From NCBI RefSeq assembly GCF_012932495.1, contig NZ_JABCNG010000001.1, forward strand, positions 1,178,001 through 1,242,000: a stretch of DNA of 64,000 bases. Direction: 5' to 3'. The notes under the pieces were generated by a model. The model saw only the letters and a program-made list of their open reading frames with translations, had not been told where the DNA came from and made no database searches. Every line of letters starts with the position of its first letter. Positions within the stretch are counted from its first letter, which is position 1. A program made the translations under genes and the position numbers. This document shows positions 8,145 to 16,506 of this stretch, piece by piece. The DNA is from Novosphingobium sp. SG919. GTDB lineage: Bacteria; Pseudomonadota; Alphaproteobacteria; Sphingomonadales; Sphingomonadaceae.

Positions 8145-8870
8145 ATGTCCATTCCCCGTTCGCGTTTCGCGCTTTGGTCCGCCACTGCGGGCCTGGCTAT
8201 TGCGCCGATGCTCCTGCTGGCGAGCCCAGCCCGGGCTCAGTTCGGCTTTGGCGGTATCGTCTACGATCCCACCAACTACGCCCAGAATGTGCTGACGGCC
8301 GCACGATCGCTGCAGCAGATCAACAACCAGATACAGCAGATCCAGAACCAGGCGCAGAGCCTGATCAACGAGGCGAAGAATCTGGCCAGCTTGCCGGTCT
8401 CCACGCTCTCAACCCTGGAGGCGCAAGTCCAGCAGACCCGCCAGCTCATCGGCCAGGCACAGCGCATCGCCTATAGCGTCAAGGATATCGAGAGCGCCTT
8501 TGGCACTCGATATTCGGGATCGGCACTGACCGGTTCGGCCCGAGACATGGTGGCCAATGCCAATGCGCGCTGGCAGGATAGCGTCGCCGCCTTCGAGGAT
8601 GCGCTGAAGGTGCAGGCGGGCGTCGTCGGCAACATCGATGGCGCAAGATCGTCGCTGTCGGCTCTCGTCGCGGCCAGCCAAAGCGCGAGCGGTGCCTTGC
8701 AGGCGGCTCAAGCCGGCAATCAGCTTCTGGCGCTCCAGAGCCAGCAGCTCGCCGACATGACCGCAGCCTTGGCGGCGCAGGGGCGGGCGCAGGCGCTCGA
8801 ATCGGCGCGCAATGCCGCCGCCGAAGCCGAAGGGCGTGCGCGCTTTGCCCGGTTCCGGGGGCGCAACTGA
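8145..8870 (+). CDS. trbJ: P-type conjugative transfer protein TrbJ
   Basis: VirB5-class minor pilus component, 241 residues, exported to the periplasm. A clear signal peptide ends at ASPARA-QFGFGG (about residue 32). The mature start GGIVYDPTNYAQNVLTAARS is the TrbJ signature. The body is mostly coiled coil, rich in Gln and Asn (LQQINNQIQQIQNQAQSL at about 55-72), and the C-terminus is an Ala-rich helix ending in charged residues. VirB5 proteins sit at the pilus tip and help contact the recipient. It begins two bases after the trbE stop and is followed by the probable entry-exclusion gene. Confidence 0.93.
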   Translation: MSIPRSRFALWSATAGLAIAPMLLLASPARAQFGFGGIVYDPTNYAQNVLTAARSLQQINNQIQQIQNQAQSLINEAKNLASLPVSTLSTLEAQVQQTRQLIGQAQRIAYSVKDIESAFGTRYSGSALTGSARDMVANANARWQDSVAAFEDALKVQAGVVGNIDGARSSLSALVAASQSASGALQAAQAGNQLLALQSQQLADMTAALAAQGRAQALESARNAAAEAEGRARFARFRGRN

Positions 8871-8871
8871 G

Positions 8872-9120
8872 ATGGGACCGGGAAGGAAAGGGATGCGGGT
8901 GGCGGGCGTGGCGGCAAGCGCTGCGCTGGTCATCACGCTTGGCGTTGTTGCACTACGGGCGCCTCAGCGCCCGGTGGTTGCCTCGCCGGCACTTTCCAGT
9001 CCCGCAGGTCCCGAGCCAGCGCCGCCTTCGTGCCGGACAGCCACCGCGCCAGACCCGGTCTGCAATGCCTATTGGGCGGGACGCCGCCAGCGCTTCTTCG
9101 CGAGGCCTTCACAGCCATGA
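8872..9120 (+). CDS. Putative entry exclusion protein, TrbK-alt type
   Basis: Short membrane-anchored or exported protein of 82 residues between trbJ and trbL, the position occupied by trbK in RP4-like operons. The N-terminus is basic (MGPGRKGMR), followed by one hydrophobic segment VAGVAASAALVITLGVVAL, a Pro/Ala linker, and a C-terminal motif C-x8-C-x3-W-x3-RRQRFF that I associate with the TrbK-alt family. RP4 TrbK is a lipoprotein blocking redundant entry of the same plasmid; here no lipobox is visible, and the role is inferred from position and motif. The ATG follows the trbJ stop by one base, and the stop overlaps the trbL start. Confidence 0.75.
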   Translation: MGPGRKGMRVAGVAASAALVITLGVVALRAPQRPVVASPALSSPAGPEPAPPSCRTATAPDPVCNAYWAGRRQRFFARPSQP

Positions 9121-10397
9121 ACGACACCGGCATCATCGACACCTTCCTCGGCGTCTTCACCCGCTATGTCGAATCCGGCTTCGGCCTGCTTGGCGGCGAG
9201 GTCGGCTTCCTCTCCTCGACGCTGATCGTGATCGATGTGACGCTTGCCGCCCTGTTCTGGGCCTGGGGCGCCGACGAGGATGTGTTGCAACGTCTTGTCC
9301 GCAAGACGCTGTATATCGGAACCTTTGCCTTCATCATCGGCAATTTCGGGCATCTGGCGACCGTCCTATTCGAGAGCTTCGCGGGCCTGGGCCTCAAGGC
9401 CTCGGGAAGCGGAATGGCGATCGGCGACTTCATGCGGCCGGGCGCTGTCGCTGCGACCGGTCTCGATGCCGGCGCCCCTTTGCTCGATGCAACCGCCGAC
9501 CTGCTGGGGCCGGTCGGGCTCTTCACCAATTTCGTCCAGATCGCGATCTTGCTGATCGCCTGGCTGATTGTCGTGCTCGCCTTCTTCGTGCTCGCGATCC
9601 AGGTCTTCGTGACCATCATCGAGTTCAAGCTGGTCACGCTGGCAGGTTTTGTCCTGCTGCCCTTCGCCTTCTTCGGGCGCACCGCCTTCATGGCTGAGCG
9701 CGTGCTTGGGCACATCATTTCTTCGGGGATCAAGGTCCTGGTGCTCGCTGTCATCACCGGGATCGGCACGACGCTCTTCAGCCAGTTTACCGCCGCCGGC
9801 CTGGGCGAGGATCCGACCGTCGAACAGGTGATGGCAATCGCGCTTGCCGCCCTCACGATGCTGGGGCTCGGCATTTTCGGACCGGGCATCGCCAACGGCA
9901 TCGTCTCGGGTGGCCCGCAGCTTGGTGCCGGTGCTGCCGCTGGTACGACGGTCGCTGCCGGCGCCACGCTTGCGGGCGGAGCGGCTGCCGCACGGATGGC
10001 CGGTGGCGCTGCGATCGGCGCTGCCAGCTCCGCCGCCTCCGGCACGGCGCGCGCGCTCGGCGGGGCGAGCCAGGCTTATGCAGCCGGAGCCGCCGGCAAG
10101 ACCGGCGCCGGAGCCGTCGCCGGAGGTCTCGCCAATGTCGCGCAGGCCGCCGCCTCACCGGCCGCGTCACCGCTTCGCCGTGCCGCCGACACCCTCAAAA
10201 GCGGATTCTCCAAAGGGCAGGGCGGCGCTTCGGCTGAAGCTCCGTCCGATGCCGCATCCGGTGAACCGCCCGCATGGGTGAGCGCGATGAAGCGGCGGCA
10301 GGCGCTGGGGCAGGGGGCAACTCTCACCAGCCACACGCTCAAGGGCGGCGATAGCCATGGCGGCGGCGCCGGTCCCGATCTCAGTGAAAAGGAATGA
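9117..10397 (+). CDS. trbL: P-type conjugative transfer protein TrbL
   Basis: Polytopic inner-membrane channel component of the VirB6 family, 426 residues. It begins MNDTGIIDTFLGVFTRYVE, with at least five hydrophobic segments: LIVIDVTLAALFWAW, LYIGTFAFIIGNFG, IAILLIAWLIVVLAFFVLAI, LVTLAGFVLLPFAFFG and VLVLAVITGIGTTLF. The C-terminal third is low-complexity Ala/Gly, then a basic soluble tail near PAWVSAMKRRQALGQGA, as in other TrbL proteins. VirB6 proteins form the inner-membrane passage for the transferred strand. ATG 9117 overlaps the upstream stop; an upstream extension of the frame to 9030 lies inside the preceding gene and is not used. Confidence 0.94.
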   Translation: MNDTGIIDTFLGVFTRYVESGFGLLGGEVGFLSSTLIVIDVTLAALFWAWGADEDVLQRLVRKTLYIGTFAFIIGNFGHLATVLFESFAGLGLKASGSGMAIGDFMRPGAVAATGLDAGAPLLDATADLLGPVGLFTNFVQIAILLIAWLIVVLAFFVLAIQVFVTIIEFKLVTLAGFVLLPFAFFGRTAFMAERVLGHIISSGIKVLVLAVITGIGTTLFSQFTAAGLGEDPTVEQVMAIALAALTMLGLGIFGPGIANGIVSGGPQLGAGAAAGTTVAAGATLAGGAAAARMAGGAAIGAASSAASGTARALGGASQAYAAGAAGKTGAGAVAGGLANVAQAAASPAASPLRRAADTLKSGFSKGQGGASAEAPSDAASGEPPAWVSAMKRRQALGQGATLTSHTLKGGDSHGGGAGPDLSEKE

Positions 10398-11089
10398 GCG
10401 CTATGCTGTTTCGACGCCCATCGGTCCGCTATGGCGACACGCCAAGACCGGAAACACCTTACCAACGCGCGGCGCAGGTCTGGGACGACCGGATCGGTTC
10501 CGCCCGTGTCCAGGCGCGCAACTGGCGTCTGGCCTTTTTCGGGAGCCTGTCTTTTTCTACGCTGCTGACGGGCGGTCTAGTCTGGCAATCCGCACGGGGG
10601 ACGATTGTCCCCTGGGTGGTCCAGGTCGACCGGCTCGGCGCCGCCGAGGCAGTCGCACCCGCAAGCCCCGACTACCGCCCGACTGATCCCCAGGTGGCGT
10701 TCCATCTTGCCCGGTTCGTCGAACAGGTCCGCAGCATTCCGGCTGACCCGGTGGTACTGCGCCAGAACTGGCTGCGCGCCTACGACTTCGTGACCGAGCG
10801 AGGGGCCGCCTCGCTCAGCGATTACGCCCGCACCAACGATCCGTTTGCCGAGATCGGCAAGACCCAGGTCGCCGTCGATGTCTCGAGCGTCATCCGGGCC
10901 TCGCCGGACAGCTTCCGCATCGCCTGGACCGAACGGCGCTATACCGATGGCGCCCTTGCAGAAACGTCGCGCTGGTCGGCGATCGCGACGGTCCTGACCC
11001 AAACCCCCAAGACGCCAGACGCCCTGCGGAAGAACCCGCTCGGCATCTACGTCAACGCGCTCAACTGGTCGAAGGAGCTCAGCCAATGA
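10394..11089 (+). CDS. trbF: Conjugal transfer protein TrbF
   Basis: VirB8-class bitopic assembly factor, 231 residues. After a cytoplasmic start with PYQRAAQVWDDRIGSARVQA there is one membrane segment (LAFFGSLSFSTLLTGGLVWQ, about 40-60), then a periplasmic domain of the VirB8 fold with WVVQVDRLG near its start and WTERRYTDGALAETSRWSA in the second half, ending LNWSKELSQ. VirB8 proteins nucleate the inner-membrane complex and contact VirB9 and VirB10, encoded here by the next two genes. It overlaps trbL and trbG by four bases each. A second in-frame ATG at 10403 is a possible alternative start. Confidence 0.94.
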   Translation: MSAMLFRRPSVRYGDTPRPETPYQRAAQVWDDRIGSARVQARNWRLAFFGSLSFSTLLTGGLVWQSARGTIVPWVVQVDRLGAAEAVAPASPDYRPTDPQVAFHLARFVEQVRSIPADPVVLRQNWLRAYDFVTERGAASLSDYARTNDPFAEIGKTQVAVDVSSVIRASPDSFRIAWTERRYTDGALAETSRWSAIATVLTQTPKTPDALRKNPLGIYVNALNWSKELSQ

Positions 11090-12075
11090 CCAAGTCACCC
11101 TTTGGCCTCTGGCCGCTTACAGCCGCAGCTCTGCTGGGCTCGTCCATCACCACAGGGGCGCTGGCGCAGCCGGTTCCTTCCCCGGCAGCCGGGAAAGCGC
11201 CGCAAGCGCAATCCGCGCCCGGCCTGTCCCAGGCAACACCGGCGCACACCGTGCGTACAAGGCCCGGAAAGCGGGCGAGAATCACGCGCAAGACCAGTCT
11301 TTCGGACCCGCAGCGCCAGGTCGGTGCGGCCAATGCCGCCGCCCGCATTCAGCCGAGCAAAGGCGGCTACTTCAATGCGATCCAGCAATATGCCTATGCC
11401 GACGGCGCGCTCTACCAGGTCTATTCGGCACCCGGTCAGATCACCGATATAGCGCTCCAGGAGGGCGAGGAGCTGGTGGGCTCGGGGCCAGTAGCGGCCG
11501 GGGATACGGCGCGCTGGATTATCGGCGATACTATGAGCGGGGCAGGTGCAGCCAAACGGGTCCACATTCTGGTGAAGCCGACCCGCGGCGATATCGCGAC
11601 CAACCTCATCATCAACACCGACCGGCGAACCTACCATCTCGAGCTCAAGGCGACGCCCTCGACCTACATGGCGTCGGTCTCCTGGACCTATCCGCAGGAT
11701 GCGCTCATCGCGCTGCGCCTCGCCAATGCGGAACGCGCACGCACGGCGCCGGCCGCCACGGGATTTCAGCTCGACGGCCTCAACTTCCGCTATCGCATCA
11801 CCGGCGACCGCCCTGACTGGCGCCCCCTTCGGGTCTTCGACGATGGCCGGCAGGTCATGATCGAGTTTCCCGAAGCGATCGGTACGACGGCCATGCCGCC
11901 CCTGTTCGTGATCGGGGACGGTGGCACCGCTGAGCTCGTGAACTACCGCGTGTCCGGCCGCTATATGGTCGTCGATCGCCTCTTTGGGGTCGCAGAGCTG
12001 CGCCTTGCATCGCGCAAAGCCGAGCAGCGGGTGCGGATCGAGCGCGAAAAGGCAAAGCCCCGGAGGGCGTCATGA
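11086..12075 (+). CDS. trbG: P-type conjugative transfer protein TrbG
   Basis: VirB9-class component of the outer-membrane core complex, 329 residues. A signal peptide ends near GALAQPVP (about residue 26), then a Pro/Ala/Lys-rich linker. The VirB9 N-terminal domain carries YADGALYQVYSAPGQITDIA and GDTARWIIGD; the C-terminal domain contains FRYRITGDRPDWRPLRVFDD and ends with RYMVVDRLFGVAELRLAS, typical of TrbG/VirB9. With the VirB10 protein TrbI it forms the ring spanning the outer membrane. It lies between trbF and trbI with ATGA overlaps on both sides. Confidence 0.94.
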   Translation: MTKSPFGLWPLTAAALLGSSITTGALAQPVPSPAAGKAPQAQSAPGLSQATPAHTVRTRPGKRARITRKTSLSDPQRQVGAANAAARIQPSKGGYFNAIQQYAYADGALYQVYSAPGQITDIALQEGEELVGSGPVAAGDTARWIIGDTMSGAGAAKRVHILVKPTRGDIATNLIINTDRRTYHLELKATPSTYMASVSWTYPQDALIALRLANAERARTAPAATGFQLDGLNFRYRITGDRPDWRPLRVFDDGRQVMIEFPEAIGTTAMPPLFVIGDGGTAELVNYRVSGRYMVVDRLFGVAELRLASRKAEQRVRIEREKAKPRRAS

Positions 12076-13316
12076 GCGAACGCGATCTCTCGCGTCACGG
12101 AGGTATCCCTTCCGGGTCGTCTGCAGATGGTTCGCACTCCGCGCGGCCGGCGGATCCCGCGCCATTCCGCCTTGGCGGCGAGCCGCCGCAAGTCATGCGT
12201 CTGTCGCGCAAGGCGCTCGCGTTCGGTGGCGGGCTGGCCGCCTGCGCGATAGCGGGCGCCCTGTTCTACGCCCTGCAGCCGCGCGTAGCCTTGCCGCGCG
12301 CCAACCTCTACGAACCGCAGGCAAATGCCAAACCGGATGCTCTTGCCGGAGCACCGGCGAGCTATGACAAAGTCCCGAAGCTCGGACCGCCGCTGCCGGG
12401 CGATCTCGGCCGGCCGATCCTTGCGGCCCAACAGGAGGGGACCCCCGTTCCGGTGCCACCGATGGGCACTCCGCCTGCACCACCGGTGTCTGCTGCGGCT
12501 GAAGCCGACAGGCGACAAGCCGACGCGCGACAGGCCGCGATCGCGAGCAAACTGTTCCTGACATCGGGAAGCACCACCGGCTCTGAACAACGCGTGGCTG
12601 CGCCCGCGACTGCTTCGCCAGATTCTGCGCAGCCCGGTGCCTCAACCGGGCGCGAAGCCGATGGGCAAGCGGCACGCCGCGCCTTTCTCTCGCCGGACAC
12701 GCGCCGGGTCACTGCGAGCGCGCAGCGCATCGCCGCTCCGGTATCGTCGCACGCGCTTCTAGCTGGCAGCATCATTCCCGCCGCCCTGATCACCGGCATC
12801 CGGTCCGATCTTCCGGGCCAGATCACAGCGCAGGTCACCGAGAATGTCTACGATAGCGCAACCGGGAGGCTCCTGCTGATCCCGCAGGGCAGCCGGCTCA
12901 TCGGTGAGTATGACAGTGCTGTGGCCGCTGGCCAGACCCGCGTCCTGCTTGCGTGGGATCGGCTCATTCTGCCCTGTGGGCGCTCGATCCTGCTCGACCG
13001 CCAGCCCGGCGCCGATGCAGCCGGCAATGCCGGGCTTCAGGACCGCACCAACTATCATTGGGGCAATATGCTCAAGGCGGCGTTGGTCTCGACCATGCTC
13101 GGCGCTGGAACGCAGCTGGTCGCGCAAGGCGACGATGAACTGACCCGCGCACTGCGCTATGGCCTTCAGGACACGATCAACCAGACCGGCCGTCAGCTCG
13201 TACAGCGCGAGATCGCCGTGCCGCCAACCCTGACGATCCGGCCGGGCTTTGCCCTGCGCGTCCTTGTCACCCGCGACATCGTTCTGGATCCCGCGGACGG
13301 GGAGGGCGGACAATGA
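12072..13316 (+). CDS. trbI: Conjugal transfer protein TrbI
   Basis: VirB10-class protein that spans both membranes and gates the channel; 414 residues. A cytoplasmic start, one membrane helix (LAFGGGLAACAIAGALFYAL, about 45-64), a long Pro/Ala-rich periplasmic linker, and the conserved C-terminal barrel domain: AGSIIPAALITGIRSDLPGQ, QVTENVYDSATGRLLLIPQG, SRLIGEYDSAVAAGQTRVLL, and the terminal IRPGFALRVLVTRDIVL. All VirB10/TrbI hallmarks are intact. It overlaps trbG upstream and the DUF2274 gene downstream by four bases. Confidence 0.95.
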   Translation: MSERDLSRHGGIPSGSSADGSHSARPADPAPFRLGGEPPQVMRLSRKALAFGGGLAACAIAGALFYALQPRVALPRANLYEPQANAKPDALAGAPASYDKVPKLGPPLPGDLGRPILAAQQEGTPVPVPPMGTPPAPPVSAAAEADRRQADARQAAIASKLFLTSGSTTGSEQRVAAPATASPDSAQPGASTGREADGQAARRAFLSPDTRRVTASAQRIAAPVSSHALLAGSIIPAALITGIRSDLPGQITAQVTENVYDSATGRLLLIPQGSRLIGEYDSAVAAGQTRVLLAWDRLILPCGRSILLDRQPGADAAGNAGLQDRTNYHWGNMLKAALVSTMLGAGTQLVAQGDDELTRALRYGLQDTINQTGRQLVQREIAVPPTLTIRPGFALRVLVTRDIVLDPADGEGGQ

Positions 13317-13531
13317 GAAAACTTCGTCTCGGACCGGTGCTGGAAGACAAGCCGGTGAAGGTCTCCGTCGAATTGTCCGCGGAGCTTGCGCGAACCCTTG
13401 CTGCCTATGCCGAAGCCCATGCCCGGGAAACCGGCCTGTCCACACCGTTGCCCCCGGAACGGCTGATCCCGCCCATGCTCCAGCGCTTCATGGCGGCAGA
13501 TCGAGGCTTCAGGCGATTGGGCCGCACTTGA
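13313..13531 (+). CDS. DUF2274 domain-containing protein
   Basis: Small protein of 72 residues of the DUF2274 family, which is found as the last gene of trb operons in many alphaproteobacterial mobile elements. The visible family features are the start MRKLRLGPVLEDKPVKVSVE and the ribbon-helix-helix-like stretch LSAELARTLAAYAEAHA, then LIPPMLQRFMAADRGF. This organisation resembles small DNA-binding regulators, so a role in controlling the transfer operon is possible, but this is inference. Its ATG overlaps the trbI stop, so it is cotranslated with the operon. It is followed by a strong hairpin at 13582-13610. Confidence 0.85.
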   Translation: MRKLRLGPVLEDKPVKVSVELSAELARTLAAYAEAHARETGLSTPLPPERLIPPMLQRFMAADRGFRRLGRT

Positions 13532-13581
13532 CGCGTGAGCCGTCAGGCCCGGACCCGGTCGCACCCGAGTGCGTCAAGCTG

Positions 13582-13610
13582 CCCACGGCGCGTCATCCGC
13601 GCGCCGTGGG
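13582..13610 (+). terminator. Hairpin after the trb operon
   Basis: An 11-bp perfect stem CCCACGGCGCG / CGCGCCGTGGG with a seven-base loop lies 50 bases after the DUF2274 stop. There is no clear T-run after it, so it may be a factor-dependent terminator or an mRNA-stabilising 3' structure instead of a classical intrinsic terminator. Confidence 0.5.
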
Positions 13611-13688
13611 TCCCTCGACAGTGATGAATGGGACCGCAAGAGCATCCGCTGACGCGCTTCCATGAGCGCCAGCGGGGCATGATCGATT

Positions 13689-14060
13689 ATGCAGAGTTCA
13701 GACTGTCCTGGTTGGGAGAGCCGCCAGACATTTGCGGGCTTCTATCAAGGACAGGTGAACACGATTCAGCAGGGGGCGATTGCCGCCCAAGCCAGCCTGC
13801 CCGTCATCTTGCTCGTGCTGGACCGGTCCAGGCCGGCGCTGACTTTGCTCGCCAGTCTGGAATGGACCTTGGTCCTGATCGCCGTGCTTGCATGGGCGGT
13901 TCTGGCGATCGTCCTCTACCGCGGCTTCGAAACCGAAGCGTGCCGCACACTCGCAACCTATGAGGCGGAGTGGGAAATCGCCTTTCCCGGGAAACCTCCG
14001 CTGCGACTGGCAGGCTTTCTGCTCAACCAGACCTACGCGCGTCGCCGCAGTCAGCGCTGA
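13689..14060 (+). CDS. Small membrane protein, unknown
   Basis: I do not recognise this gene. It would encode 123 residues with two hydrophobic stretches, GAIAAQASLPVILLVLD (about 28-45) and LEWTLVLIAVLAWAVLAIVLY (about 57-77), then a soluble tail with ETEACRTLATYEAEWEIAFP and a basic end (YARRRSQR). A competing frame from 13628 covers the same DNA but gives a protein without structure signals, so this frame is preferred. It lies between the trb operon hairpin and the ankyrin gene, starting 27 bases before the latter's probable start. Function cannot be inferred beyond a membrane location. Confidence 0.55.
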   Translation: MQSSDCPGWESRQTFAGFYQGQVNTIQQGAIAAQASLPVILLVLDRSRPALTLLASLEWTLVLIAVLAWAVLAIVLYRGFETEACRTLATYEAEWEIAFPGKPPLRLAGFLLNQTYARRRSQR

Positions 14061-14086
14061 AGCTCGGCTGGCATGGGACGAAAGCG

Positions 14087-16108
14087 GTGTGCTTGAGGGC
14101 GTTGCGGCGCAGGTGCGGGGTTGCCGCCGCGTGCCTCGCATTGGCCTCGCCACCACTGGCTGCCCAGGAGCTTGATCCGGGCATCGTCGTCGCAACCTTG
14201 CAGGCCAAAGCCTATCCGCTCGGGCCTGACGAGCAGCGGATCACTCTGACCGCCGCACCCGCGTCGATCTATCTTATTCGGCTTGGCGCGCGGCTGAATT
14301 TTCTGGAGCGCTATGATCGTGCGGGAAAGCCCATCTGGCGATCCCCACCGCTGCGGCTCGGAGACTGCCCTTCGGCCGAGCCTGGTCTGGTGGCAGAAGG
14401 GCTGGGTGCGAGCGGTGAACAGGTCTTCGTCACATCATGCCCACCCGACCGTCTGTTCTTCCTCACGCCCACCAACGATCTCGCTCTGATCAATTTGGGT
14501 CACCCCGCCGACATCATGCTTCTTGCAGGCGACGCCGACAGGCTGCGCGAGGCACTTGAACGCTCGTTCCTCGGTCACGATCTGCTGGACGCTCAGGGGC
14601 GGGAACAATCGAAATCAGCAGGAGCGCTTCAACTGGCTGGGTTGATGCCACTGTCGCCGGACGCACTCGCGGCAGCAGTCGCCACAGCCCGCTCTAAGCC
14701 CGCTCCCGACGAAACCGACTTCGCTGCCCTACGTGAGCTGTTCGCGGCAGTCGATTTTCGTAGAGTCGGCCTCTCGGTGCGAGACGAGAACGATCTTGGC
14801 TATTTTCTCGCCCGTGCCGGAGGCTGTGCCGACCTTGCGGACGCGATTGCAGTGCTTCGCGACACACAGCGACGTGCACGCGATCGTGCATCTGCGCATC
14901 TTAATCTTGGCGACGCCTATGCGGCCCTGGCCTCCAGTCAGTGCAAGCGCTCCACCGAGGGGAGCACACTGGCGATCGAACAATATCGCCATTATTGCGC
15001 CGCACTGCTCCCTGGCCAGCCACCCCGGCGGACCTTGCGGCGCCTCATTGCCTGGCTGCGCCAATCCGGCGCCATACAGGCTGACATGGAGGCGCTCGAT
15101 GCCGAATTTTGCCGGCCGCGGCTGCGCCTGTTCGACGACCTTGCCTCGAACGATCTCACGTCGCTGCGCGTACATATCATCGAACATCGCGAAGATCTGG
15201 GGGAGCGCGGTGCAGCAGGGCTGACGGTGCTGGCCGAGGCAATCGAGGCCCACAATGGCCCCATGGTCAAAGAACTCCTCGAAGCGGATGCGCTGCGCTT
15301 CGGCTATGGCGACGAGAGCTTCCATCCGCTGCAACATGCGATCTTCACCGGACCCGATACGCTGGACGCGATGCTTGATCGTGGCGCAGTCGATCCTGAC
15401 GACAAACCTCTGCTGACGGTCGCGCGGATCGGCGCATTTTCAGTCGATGCCGCCGCGCGCAAGGTGCGCATGGCGAACAGCCTGCTGCGCCACGGCGCCG
15501 ATATCAGGCAAGCCGATGACGAAGGCGGCGTGATCATTGCCGCCGCGCACGGGGATGGGCCGTCCGAGCTGTTTCGACTGCTGCGTGAGGCCGGCGCACC
15601 GGTCAATCTGCCGAACCGGTACGGCCGGAACGCACTCTTTTATGTGGGGCCGTTCGACATCGGCAGGACCGAGGCGACCATAGCCAGCCTCCGCGCATTG
15701 GGTGTCGCTATCAATCAGGTCGATCATGACGGAATGACACCGCTTTCCGGCCTCTATCGCTGGACCAATGCCAATCCCGACGCAATCTTGGCCGGATCCA
15801 GACAACTGCTCGAAGCGGGCGCCGATCCCAATCTCACGGGAAATGCGGAGACCGCCTTGACCAAGGCTGCAGGAATGGGCTGGCCCAAGCATGTCGCGCT
15901 GCTCCTTGCGCATGGCGCTCGACTGCCCGATGACACCGGGGCCTTCGAGGGCGCATTGGTCGAACGCATCCGGCGCCAGATCACCGATCGTGACGAATTT
16001 CCGGAAAGCGATGGCGGAGGGCTGCGGTTCGCCTACCGCAAGGTTCTTGCGCTGCTGGGCCAGCCAGTGCCCCCGCCTGCCGCTAACGCAAGTGCCGCCA
16101 AGCCATGA
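14087..16108 (+). CDS. Exported ankyrin-repeat protein
   Basis: Large protein of about 673 residues. I chose the GTG at 14087 because it gives a basic start (CLRALRRRCG) and a signal peptide ending LASPPLAAQ-EL; the frame itself is open from 13970. The first 200 residues have no recognised fold but include LLAGDADRLREALERSFLG; around residue 280 there is a TPR-like pair of helices (RASAHLNLGDAYAALASSQC); the last 270 residues are ankyrin repeats, for example LLRHGADIRQADDEGGVIIA and LLEAGADPNLTGNAETALTK. Export of ankyrin repeats to the periplasm is less usual than cytosolic use. Its stop overlaps the next ATG, so it heads a three-gene unit to 16997. Confidence 0.75.
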   Translation: MCLRALRRRCGVAAACLALASPPLAAQELDPGIVVATLQAKAYPLGPDEQRITLTAAPASIYLIRLGARLNFLERYDRAGKPIWRSPPLRLGDCPSAEPGLVAEGLGASGEQVFVTSCPPDRLFFLTPTNDLALINLGHPADIMLLAGDADRLREALERSFLGHDLLDAQGREQSKSAGALQLAGLMPLSPDALAAAVATARSKPAPDETDFAALRELFAAVDFRRVGLSVRDENDLGYFLARAGGCADLADAIAVLRDTQRRARDRASAHLNLGDAYAALASSQCKRSTEGSTLAIEQYRHYCAALLPGQPPRRTLRRLIAWLRQSGAIQADMEALDAEFCRPRLRLFDDLASNDLTSLRVHIIEHREDLGERGAAGLTVLAEAIEAHNGPMVKELLEADALRFGYGDESFHPLQHAIFTGPDTLDAMLDRGAVDPDDKPLLTVARIGAFSVDAAARKVRMANSLLRHGADIRQADDEGGVIIAAAHGDGPSELFRLLREAGAPVNLPNRYGRNALFYVGPFDIGRTEATIASLRALGVAINQVDHDGMTPLSGLYRWTNANPDAILAGSRQLLEAGADPNLTGNAETALTKAAGMGWPKHVALLLAHGARLPDDTGAFEGALVERIRRQITDRDEFPESDGGGLRFAYRKVLALLGQPVPPPAANASAAKP

Positions 16109-16506
16109 GCGCGCGCTGCATCATGCGGCGGCTCGCGGTGGCCCTGCCCAAACGCTCCCACTTGTCGATCACCGGCCTGCTCGACTGGAGTGCGGGCGGC
16201 GATCCCGCGCAATTGGCACAGCTTGGCTCAATCGTGGACGATATCGTGCTCCAGACCTACCAAGGTCGGCAGACGATCCCGGGTTATGAAGCCTATTTGG
16301 CTTCACTGCGCCGATTGCCATTCTCCTACCGCATCGGGCTAGTTGAAGGTGGGGTGTGGAACGCCCCGGCATGGTTGCGTTCAGACCCGCATTTCCAAGG
16401 CTATGTCATTTTCCTCCTTCCGGGACCGAAAGGGCTTCGTGCGCAGCGGGCCAGCGCTGCGGAATTGGCTGGGACGGCCAGTCGGAAAGGAAACCAACTC
16501 CCATGA
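16105..16506 (+). CDS. DUF3142-like protein, only the C-terminal part present
   Basis: 133 residues matching the end of DUF3142 proteins as I know them: RLAVALPKRSHLSITGLLDW, then VDDIVLQTYQGR, TIPGYEAYLASLRRLPF, and GYVIFLLPG near the end. Complete family members are around 400 residues with a (beta/alpha)-barrel-like domain; here the N-terminal two thirds are missing. Yet the gene is neatly embedded, with ATGA overlaps to both neighbours, so it may be a domesticated short form and not simply decay. A conserved catalytic role is unlikely in such a fragment. The upstream ankyrin gene shows no remnant of the missing part. Confidence 0.6.
   Translation: MSARCIMRRLAVALPKRSHLSITGLLDWSAGGDPAQLAQLGSIVDDIVLQTYQGRQTIPGYEAYLASLRRLPFSYRIGLVEGGVWNAPAWLRSDPHFQGYVIFLLPGPKGLRAQRASAAELAGTASRKGNQLP

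Noticed and set aside
13628..13963. 111-codon frame after the trb operon
   Set aside because: It overlaps the membrane-protein frame at 13689-14060, which has two well-formed hydrophobic helices; this frame lacks structure.
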